Shown here: piece by piece, positions 6,830-11,927 of the stretch | How positions within the stretch are numbered: position 1 is the first letter of the stretch | How the letters are laid out: every line of letters begins with the position of its first letter | From: Verrucomicrobiales bacterium | Lineage (GTDB): Bacteria > Verrucomicrobiota > Verrucomicrobiia > Verrucomicrobiales > DEV007 | Direction of reading: 5' to 3' | Assembly: GCA_023253615.1 (NCBI GenBank) | Contig: JALRFZ010000445.1 | Location: 1-11,927 of the forward strand | Length of the DNA: 11,927 nt | Position numbers and translations under genes: made by a program | The notes under the pieces: model-generated | What the model was told of the DNA's origin: nothing | Databases searched by the model: none | What the model saw: only the letters and a program-made list of their open reading frames with translations

Positions 6830-7800
6830 AAGGTATTGAAGGCTTTTTCCCCGAACTCGGCCGGGTCGTTGAAGCGGCGGCCGCGGTCGAGGCCGTCGAT
6901 CTTCGCCATCTCTTCACCGCCCAGTTCGAAATCGAAGATCGTGAGATTCTCGCGCAGATGGGCCGCGGTCTGCGTTTTCGGGATCGTCACGGTGCCGCGC
7001 TGCACCGCCCAGCGCAGCACGATCTGGCCGGGCGTGCGGCCATGGGCCGCGGCGATCGCGGTGATGACGGGATCGGCGAGGACGTTCTCGTTTTCCCCCG
7101 CCATGTTCAGCGGCACGTAGGAGCTCGCACCGAAGGGCGAGAAGGCGGTCACCGCGATGTTTTCATCCTGACAATAACGCAAGAGCCGCTGCTGGGTGAG
7201 GTAGGGATGCATCTCCACCTGCAGCACCTGCGGTGCGATCGACGCGTAGGCCTGGAGATCGCGGATCATCCCGGTGGTGAAGTTGCAGATGCCGATGCGT
7301 TTCACGAGTCCGGCTCCGACGAGATTCTCCATCGCCCCCCAGGTGTCGGAAAGGGGGATGCGGACCGGTTTCATCGCGGGATCCGGCGCGTTCGGGTCAA
7401 AGAACCAGCCCGGGGGATATCGCTCCTCGAAGGGGACGTAGGCCAGCGTCACGGGGAAGTGGATGAGGTAGAGATCGAGCACGTCGAGACCGAGGTCGCG
7501 GAGGCTGCGTTCGCAGGCGAGGCGGACGTGGTCGGGGTGGTGGTAGGTGTTCCAGAGTTTCGAAGTGATCCAGAGGTCGTCGCGCGAGCAGGCACCCGAG
7601 TCGAGGACGTGCTTCAGCCCTTCGCCCACGGCCGGCTCGTTGCCGTAGTCGCAGGCACAGTCGAAATGGCGGTAGCCGATCTCCACGGCGGTCGGAATGA
7701 GATCGGGCAGGACCTCGGACGGGATCTTCCAGGTGCCGAGTCCGACGGAGGGAAAGGCACCGCCGTCGGCGGTCTCGAGAAAGTGGGGGGAACTGCTCAT
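6811..7800 (-). CDS. Aldo/keto reductase, xylose-reductase type
   Basis: The 329-residue cytoplasmic TIM-barrel oxidoreductase should reduce an aldehyde or aldose with NAD(P)H. The catalytic tetrad is complete: D47 (HFDCACDYGNE), Y52, K81 (WITSKLWNT) and H114 (DLYLIHFP), each shifted by +4 from yeast xylose reductase. A long loop with YVPFEERYPPGWFFDP at about 121-136 resembles the corresponding insertion of xylose reductases, supporting a sugar-aldehyde substrate. The cofactor loop reads IPKTQTAAHLREN instead of the usual IPKSN with Arg, so cofactor choice is uncertain. The ATG at 7800 is chosen over an in-frame start at 7839, which only adds a Pro/His-rich leader. It is the last gene of the minus-strand run and overlaps the plus-strand PGPGW gene by 19 bases at its 3' end. 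Confidence 0.9.
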   Translation of the reverse strand: MSSSPHFLETADGGAFPSVGLGTWKIPSEVLPDLIPTAVEIGYRHFDCACDYGNEPAVGEGLKHVLDSGACSRDDLWITSKLWNTYHHPDHVRLACERSLRDLGLDVLDLYLIHFPVTLAYVPFEERYPPGWFFDPNAPDPAMKPVRIPLSDTWGAMENLVGAGLVKRIGICNFTTGMIRDLQAYASIAPQVLQVEMHPYLTQQRLLRYCQDENIAVTAFSPFGASSYVPLNMAGENENVLADPVITAIAAAHGRTPGQIVLRWAVQRGTVTIPKTQTAAHLRENLTIFDFELGGEEMAKIDGLDRGRRFNDPAEFGEKAFNTFYPIFD

Positions 7801-7872
7801 GATGTGGGGAGACTTATGCGGGGGCGGGCGAAGAGGCAAGCGGCAAGCGCACGCGCGATGGCGTTTCCGAGG

Positions 7873-8295
7873 TCAGCGATTGGCAAACTTCGCGCCGAAT
7901 ACTTTCGTGACGACGGCAAAGAAGTAGGCACCCGAGAGGCTGCTCATGAGAATGCCGGTCATGCCTTCGAGAGGTGCGAGGAGTCGCCAGCCCGGTGGCA
8001 GGACGAGATCGCCGTAGCCGATCGTGGTGTAGGTGGTGCCGGAGAAATAGAAGGCCGATCCGACGTCGGGCATGCAGCCGAGGAGCCAGTAGGCGAGGGC
8101 CCACAGGGAGACGCCGATACCGTGCAGCGCGATGAGGAACCAGGCCGTGCGGATGAGCAGCCAGGTGAGGCCGCGGAAGCCGCTCGAGCCGGATGAGCTG
8201 GCGAGGAGATGACGGGTGAGCAGCGTCAGGCCGAAGGCATGCACCGCCACGTTTGCGGCGACGAGGAGAAAGCCGATGAGGAAATCGGGGAGCAT
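7873..8295 (-). CDS. Two-TM potassium-channel-like protein (ion channel family)
   Basis: The 140-residue inner-membrane protein carries the selectivity-filter sequence TIGYGD at 91-96 after a pore helix (FYFSGTTYT), with hydrophobic segments at about 5-30, 46-72 and 106-131. It fits the small bacterial ion-channel (Ion_trans_2-like) family, and a tetramer would conduct K+ or similar cations. There is no RCK or cyclic-nucleotide-binding domain, as only nine residues follow the last helix. The start is ambiguous. ATG at 8295 gives MLPDFLIGFLL, placing the first helix at the N-terminus as usual. An in-frame GTG at 8370 overlaps the upstream stop as GTGA and would add 25 polar residues with codon choice unlike the rest. 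I prefer 8295. It follows the DUF2231-cytochrome gene and precedes the reductase by 72 bp. Confidence 0.8.
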   Translation of the reverse strand: MLPDFLIGFLLVAANVAVHAFGLTLLTRHLLASSSGSSGFRGLTWLLIRTAWFLIALHGIGVSLWALAYWLLGCMPDVGSAFYFSGTTYTTIGYGDLVLPPGWRLLAPLEGMTGILMSSLSGAYFFAVVTKVFGAKFANR

Positions 8296-8366
8296 GGGGC
8301 CAAGAGTGCCATCGGTCGGCGGCGATGGCACGGGGAGATTTTCGAAGATCCTTGTCCGCCCATCCT

Positions 8367-9260
8367 TCACTCCGTCTTCGCCCCGTCCCAGATCCAGCGG
8401 ATCACGGCGAGGGTTTCCTCGGGGGTGAGGCGGTCCTTCCCATCGGGCGGCATGGCGAGGTCGTCGTCGTCGGGCAGGGTGATCGTCTCGACGAGGTAAC
8501 TTTCCATCGGGCTCTTCTTCACGATGGGATCGAGCTCGCTCTCACCCGCGGCGAAGAGGCCTTCGACCGTATCCATGCGGTAGTCGCCCTTCTGCTTTTC
8601 CTCGCCGTGGCACTGGAAGCACTTCTTCTCGAAGATCGGCCGGATCACCGTCGCGTATTCGCCGCCGCCAGGCGTCGTGCCGCCGTCGACCGGCCCCTTT
8701 TCACCCGTCGACTCGACCCACTTCTTCACCCAACCGGGCGCGTTCTCGGTGAGGTATTTCGATCCATGGGTGAGATTTCCGCCACCGTGTCCGGCGATGG
8801 TCAGCAGGACGAGATCGCCGAGCAGCAAGAGCCGGTAGACCGCGGGTCCCGCCTTTTTTCCGTCCGTGCGGAAGACGAGCGGATGCACCAGCGCGATCAC
8901 GATAGTGAGCACTCCGACGGCGATGCCATACCAGCGGTGGTGCTCGAGTGTCTCCGGTTCGTAGCCGCCGCCATCGGCGCGGAAGATACCCAACAAAACC
9001 ACGAGAGCCGAGGTCAGCGCACTGAAGACGAGGACGAGGCCGATGGCGTTTCGGAGCGGGCGGCTGGGACGGAGGAAATGATAACCTTCGAGGATCGCCG
9101 CGATCATCACGAAGCCGATCGGGAGGTGCAGGGTGACCGTATGGAAAGGCGCGAGGAAGGCGCGCAGGTCGAAGGCTTCCCCGGCCGGCTCCGCGGCGGC
9201 GAAGGCGAGCACGGGTGAGAAGATCGCGGCGGCGGACAGCAGTCGGACAAGTCGGTTCAT
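8367..9260 (-). CDS. DUF2231 membrane protein fused to a planctomycete-type cytochrome c domain
   Basis: The 297-residue membrane-anchored electron-carrier-like protein starts with a signal peptide or anchor (MNRLVRLLSAAAIFSPVLAFAA). A DUF2231-type membrane domain follows at about 38-165, with four helices and histidines at H40, H45, H107, H108, H125, H158 and H165. After a Gly-rich linker (about 186-200) comes a single-heme domain with CFQCH at 214-218 and a likely distal Met270 in AMPPDGKDRLTPEE, the PSCyt1 arrangement. The heme domain should face the periplasm. The ATG at 9260 has AAGG (TAAGGTCGGG) before it, and the longer frame upstream lacks coding character and overlaps the 9353-9515 inverted repeat. 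The gene precedes the channel gene on the same strand. The domain pairing is typical of Planctomycetes and Verrucomicrobia; its electron partners are unknown. Confidence 0.85.
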   Translation of the reverse strand: MNRLVRLLSAAAIFSPVLAFAAAEPAGEAFDLRAFLAPFHTVTLHLPIGFVMIAAILEGYHFLRPSRPLRNAIGLVLVFSALTSALVVLLGIFRADGGGYEPETLEHHRWYGIAVGVLTIVIALVHPLVFRTDGKKAGPAVYRLLLLGDLVLLTIAGHGGGNLTHGSKYLTENAPGWVKKWVESTGEKGPVDGGTTPGGGEYATVIRPIFEKKCFQCHGEEKQKGDYRMDTVEGLFAAGESELDPIVKKSPMESYLVETITLPDDDDLAMPPDGKDRLTPEETLAVIRWIWDGAKTE

Positions 9261-9352
9261 CCCGACCTTATGCCGAATCCCCCCGCGCCTTTCAATGGCA
9301 TCGCAAGAAACGCGCGGAAAAGGCAAGGATCCGCCCATCAACGCCATGCGGG

Positions 9353-9515
9353 GAAGGGGCGGCCTGCGGAATACGCGGAAAACACGGAAGGGACGGATTC
9401 GTCGGCATCGTGGTGGGCGACCATCGTGCTGCATTTTTTAAAACGTTAGCAGATCTTGATCCCGGTCGTCTGTAATTCCGTGTTTTCAGCGTATTCCGCA
9501 GGCCGTCCCTCCTTC
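9353..9515. repeat. 163-bp element with long inverted arms (REP/MITE-like)
   Basis: The left arm (9353-9389) and right arm (9476-9515) are inverted copies. Over the 30 bases at 9360-9389 they match at 29, the exception being a G/T difference inside the GAATACGC-GAAAACACGG stretch. Outside this they share GAAGG plus G-rich sequence with a 3-base gap. The 86-base interior includes an AT-rich patch (ATTTTTTAAAACG) and no ORF. It lies between two minus-strand genes and accounts for most of the 284-bp gap at 9261-9544. RNA from either strand could fold into a very stable cruciform-like hairpin. No transposase or target-site duplication was identified. A REP/MITE-type dispersed element is the likeliest explanation. 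Confidence 0.75.
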
Positions 9516-9544
9516 GCCCGATGACAGGCCGTCCGCACTGACAA

Positions 9545-10918
9545 TCAAACCAGCTCCCGGATCGGCATGGGGCCGGTCATCGCGGTGAGGAGTTCGTTCG
9601 AAAGACCGTTCATCAAACGGACTTCGCCGAGGTCGAGGAGGGAATGCAGGATCGTGGCGGTGAGATTCTCCATCTCGATCGCGGAGCCGTCGGGCTCGCC
9701 GCCGCGGCGGTCGCTGCGGCCGATGACCTGCCCGGTCTTCAATCCTCCGCCGTAGAGGATGAGAGGGCTGAGATTGCCCCAGTGATCGCGTCCGCCCTTG
9801 GCGTTGATCACCGGATTTCGCCCCATTTCGCCACAGCAGACGAGGAGGATCTTTTCGGAGAGACCGCGTGCCTCGACATCCTCGATGAAAGCGCTGACGG
9901 CGTGATCGAACGGGGCGCCGACGTACTCCATGCCCTCGACCATGGTCGCGTTGTTCGCGTCGGCGTGCATGTCCCAGACGAAGTTCGTCGTCACCGTCAC
10001 GAAGCCGGCGCCGCGCTCGCAGAGGCGGCGGGCGAGGAGCATCAGCTTGCCGATCGTCTGGCCGTGGTCGCGGTAACGTTCGTGGTTCTTCCAGACTTTT
10101 CGGATTTTGTCAGGGTGAACGAGGGGTGCGGTGTCGTAGCGGGCGAGGGTGCGGGGATCCTCCTTCGTCACGTCAAAGGCTTCGGCGATGCCTCCGAGGA
10201 CCATGTCAAAGGCCTGGCCCTGGAATCCGCTGAGCCCGGCGGCGCCGGTCTCGTCGAGATGACGCCGCGCCGTATCGAGATCGCCGAGGAGGAGGCGGCG
10301 GTCGTCGAAACGGTCGCGCGCGAGGGAAAGGGTCATGTCGGCCTGCATCTGGGCCCCTTCTCCCGGCTCGTAGGGAGCATAGGCCGCGCCGAGCGGACCC
10401 GGCGAGGCGAAGTCGCCGAAGGTCTTGATCATCGGCATGGCCGCGGGATCGACGGCCTTGGGATAGAGGGCGATGTTCCGCGGCAGGCCGTCCGGGTGGT
10501 TCGTGCCGGCGGCGCGGGCGTAGAGCGATCCGAGGTTCGCCCCGAGGGAGTTCTTCCCGACGATGGGTTTGATGTCGTGCGCACCCGTGCCGGTCCGGAA
10601 ATTGCGGACGATGGCGAGCTTGTGGGCGAGGCGTGCGAGTTTCGGAAAAGTAGAGCCGAAGGTGACACCCGGCAGGCTGGTCGGAATCTCGCCCGTGGCC
10701 GAGCGGATCCCGGCGGGTTGGTCCATCTTCGGATCGAAGGTCTCCGTCTGCGAGGGGCCTCCGTGCATGAAAAGAAAGACGACAGAGCGGTCTTTCACGA
10801 GATGCGGTGCCGTCGCCTTCGCGGCGAGATAGGCGGGCAGCGACAAGGCTGTGCCGCCGAGACCGAGGCTGCCGACCTTGAGAAAAGAGCGCCGCGAGCT
10901 GTCGCCGAATTCAATCAT
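9545..10918 (-). CDS. Tat-exported DUF1501 family protein
   Basis: The 457-residue protein belongs to DUF1501, a family abundant in Planctomycetes and Verrucomicrobia that resembles the sulfatase/alkaline-phosphatase fold. The N-terminus carries a strong twin-arginine signal, SSRRSFLKVGSLGLGG (SRRSFLK at 8-14), so it should be exported folded. Family motifs follow: FLFMHGGPSQTETFDPK at about 48-64, AIVRNF, GAHD, GEMGRNP at 363-369 and GGRDHWG at 375-381, whose D and H are candidate metal ligands. Length is normal for the family. The biochemical activity is not established. Family members usually pair with PSCyt1/DUF1549/DUF1553 proteins, and here such a gene lies divergently 153 bp away (11072). 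The ATG at 10918 is adopted because it sits just before the Tat motif; no clear ribosome site precedes it. Confidence 0.92.
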   Translation of the reverse strand: MIEFGDSSRRSFLKVGSLGLGGTALSLPAYLAAKATAPHLVKDRSVVFLFMHGGPSQTETFDPKMDQPAGIRSATGEIPTSLPGVTFGSTFPKLARLAHKLAIVRNFRTGTGAHDIKPIVGKNSLGANLGSLYARAAGTNHPDGLPRNIALYPKAVDPAAMPMIKTFGDFASPGPLGAAYAPYEPGEGAQMQADMTLSLARDRFDDRRLLLGDLDTARRHLDETGAAGLSGFQGQAFDMVLGGIAEAFDVTKEDPRTLARYDTAPLVHPDKIRKVWKNHERYRDHGQTIGKLMLLARRLCERGAGFVTVTTNFVWDMHADANNATMVEGMEYVGAPFDHAVSAFIEDVEARGLSEKILLVCCGEMGRNPVINAKGGRDHWGNLSPLILYGGGLKTGQVIGRSDRRGGEPDGSAIEMENLTATILHSLLDLGEVRLMNGLSNELLTAMTGPMPIRELV

Positions 10919-10940
10919 GTGCGAAGGGTTCCAGTATCCC

Positions 10941-10987
10941 GGGACAGGGTTCCCGCGACAATCGCCTGATCGCGGGAGTCCTGCCCC
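10941..10987. repeat. Imperfect inverted repeat in the divergent DUF1501/PSD1 intergenic region
   Basis: Arms GGGACAGGGTTCCCGCGA (10941-10958) and TCGCGGGAGTCCTGCCCC (10970-10987) pair at 15 of 18 positions around an 11-base spacer. The inner 8 bp, TCCCGCGA/TCGCGGGA, are perfect. TCCCGCG recurs at 11001-11007. It is centred 46 bp from the DUF1501 start codon and could be a shared operator for both divergent genes, or a hairpin in the leader of either. Confidence 0.45.
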
Positions 10988-10989
10988 GC

Positions 10990-11013
10990 AACCGCGCCCC
11001 TCCCGCGGTTTTT
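10990..11013 (+). terminator. Terminator-like hairpin in the leader of the PSD1-type gene
   Basis: AACCGCG (10990-10996) pairs with CGCGGTT (11004-11010) around CCCCTCC, and the stem runs into TTTTT (11009-11013). The shape is that of a rho-independent terminator read on the plus strand. No plus-strand gene lies directly upstream, so it is either a leader attenuator for the gene at 11072 or a coincidence in GC-rich DNA. Confidence 0.4.
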
Positions 11014-11071
11014 CCCCTCACGCAGACTCGGGACTCGCATGATCCCGCCTCATCTGGCACAATTCCGGAAA

Positions 11072-11927
11072 ATGGTCTCCCGCCGCCTTCACCACCTCGT
11101 GATCTTGACGCTCCTTTCCTCCATGGCAAGGGAGGTCGGGGCGGTTGATTTTGAAAAGGAGATTCGTCCGATCCTCGAGGCCCGCTGCCTCGACTGTCAC
11201 GATCGCGAAACCCTGAAAGGCGGGATCGGTCTCGAGACCTATTACCACGCCCAATTGCCCACCGATGCGGGCGAGCCGCTTTTCGTCCCCGGCCAGCCGG
11301 ACCATTCCGTGCTGCTCCACGTCGTGAAGGAGTCCGATCCGGAAAAGCGCATGCCGCCGAAGGGCAAGCCGTTGGATCCCGCCGAGATCGACCTGCTCGA
11401 ACGATGGATCGAGGAAGGGGCCCGATGGCCCGACGATGGATGGCGTCCTCCGAAACATTGGTCCTACCTCGTGCCGGAAAAAGCGGCCCTCCCGGCGAGC
11501 GGCGCGGAGATGACGGCCGGCAGGGAGGGCAACGAGATCGATGCCTTTGTCGCCGCGCGACTGGCAGAGCGGGGGCTTGGCTTCAATCCCGCGGCCGATC
11601 CGGCGCGTCTCCTCCGCCGCGTCCACCTCGACCTCACCGGCTTGCCTCCCACCGTGGCCGAGGCCGACGCCTTTGTCGCCGACCCCGGTTTTGAGCATTA
11701 TGTCAGGATCGTCGATGCCCTTCTCGCCTCGCCCCATTTCGGGGAAAAATGGGCCGTACCGTGGCTCGATCTCGCGCGCTATGCCGACTCCGAGGGATAC
11801 CAGCGCGACGCGCCTCGCAACATGTGGCCCTGGCGCGACTGGGTCATCCGCGCGTTCAACGACAACCTGCCATGGGACCGCTTCACGACCTGGCAGGTCG
11901 CGGGCGACCTGCTGCCCGATGCCACGC
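11072..11927 (+). CDS. PSD1-type protein: PSCyt1 cytochrome c + DUF1549 (partial, runs off right edge)
   Basis: The first 285 residues of a large secreted protein are present. A signal peptide (MVSRRLHHLVILTLLSSMA, cleavage near VGA at 24) precedes the PSCyt1 heme domain: VDFEKEIRPILEARCLDCH with CLDCH at 39-43, a likely distal Met94 (RMPPKGKPLDP), and LLERWIEEGARWP. After HWSYLVP and a linker, DUF1549 starts at about 154 (IDAFVAARLAERGLGFNP) and continues with LLRRVHLDLTGLPPT, WLDLARYADSEGYQRD and WPWRDWVIRAFN. DUF1553 would be expected beyond the edge. Family members are large exported proteins of unestablished function, typical of Planctomycetes and Verrucomicrobia, found next to DUF1501 genes as here. 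The ATG at 11072 gives a compact signal peptide; ATG at 11039 (11 residues longer) is possible, and neither has a good ribosome site. Confidence 0.88.
   Translation, partial: MVSRRLHHLVILTLLSSMAREVGAVDFEKEIRPILEARCLDCHDRETLKGGIGLETYYHAQLPTDAGEPLFVPGQPDHSVLLHVVKESDPEKRMPPKGKPLDPAEIDLLERWIEEGARWPDDGWRPPKHWSYLVPEKAALPASGAEMTAGREGNEIDAFVAARLAERGLGFNPAADPARLLRRVHLDLTGLPPTVAEADAFVADPGFEHYVRIVDALLASPHFGEKWAVPWLDLARYADSEGYQRDAPRNMWPWRDWVIRAFNDNLPWDRFTTWQVAGDLLPDAT

Noticed and set aside
6427-8196. A 589-codon plus-strand open frame opposite the aldo/keto reductase
   Set aside because: It lies across the PGPGW, reductase and channel genes. The conserved catalytic residues are on the other strand, and its composition (Arg, Gly, Asp, Val rich) is that of a codon-bias artefact.
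8325-9218. A 297-codon plus-strand frame opposite the DUF2231-cytochrome gene
   Set aside because: The heme motif CFQCH and hydrophobic helices are on the minus strand; the plus frame is low-complexity Arg/Glu/Asp/Gly sequence.
9353-9515. Reading the inverted repeat as part of a CRISPR or insertion sequence
   Set aside because: There is only one inverted pair with no regularly spaced direct repeats, no transposase-coding frame inside and no visible target-site duplication.
9644-10969. A 441-codon plus-strand open frame opposite the DUF1501 gene
   Set aside because: DUF1501 motifs and the Tat signal clearly fix the minus strand as coding; the plus frame has no domain-like features.
1-11927. 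Very frequent GATC and CGATCG sites
   Set aside because: They fall mostly in coding sequence and are explained by preferred GAT, ATC and CGC codons at high GC; no clustering suggesting an origin or methylation switch was seen.

Overview
This is a GC-rich bacterial window that looks like a chromosomal stretch from the Planctomycetes-Verrucomicrobia side of the tree, most likely a verrucomicrobium. The main evidence is three secreted-protein families typical of that group: a Tat-exported DUF1501 protein, a PSCyt1/DUF1549 (PSD1-type) cytochrome protein, and a DUF2231 membrane protein fused to a planctomycete-type cytochrome c. Coding density is high. Several gene pairs overlap by a few bases, and few genes have strong Shine-Dalgarno sequences. 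No rRNA, tRNA, CRISPR array, transposase or phage gene is visible.

Layout, left to right. (1) 1-203, minus: the N-terminus of a mannose-1-phosphate guanylyltransferase (ManC type), divergent from a polytopic membrane protein with faint UbiA-like features (194-1129, plus). (2) 1221-4135, plus: a two-gene unit made of an unrecognised exported protein and a CHASE2-type receptor adenylate/guanylate cyclase, joined by a 4-base GTGA stop/start overlap. (3) 4219-5118, plus: a nitrilase-superfamily carbon-nitrogen hydrolase. (4) 5231-6829, plus: nuoB, nuoC and a small PGPGW-type membrane protein. The rest of the complex I operon is absent here. (5) 6811-10918, all minus: DUF1501 protein, DUF2231-cytochrome c protein, a two-TM potassium-channel-like protein and an aldo/keto reductase of xylose-reductase type. 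(6) 11072 to the window edge, plus: the first 285 residues of a PSD1-type cytochrome/DUF1549 protein, divergent from the DUF1501 gene.

The most suggestive regulatory signal is a perfect inverted repeat, TTGTGAAATTTTTCACAA, at 5145-5162 just upstream of nuoB. It matches the TGTGA-N6-TCACA core recognised by CRP-family cyclic-nucleotide receptors. The same window encodes a class III nucleotide cyclase whose purine-selecting positions are unusual (R500 and N575). A model in which a CHASE2 sensor makes a cyclic nucleotide that tunes respiratory-chain expression is attractive, but it is an inference.

Other structured non-coding DNA: a 163-bp element at 9353-9515 with long inverted arms (29 of 30 bases matched in the core), and two adjacent hairpins, one of them terminator-like, in the divergent DUF1501/PSD1 leader. 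I see no clear-cut new defence or mobile system. The window reads as metabolic and respiratory housekeeping plus the cytochrome/secreted-protein families of this bacterial group.
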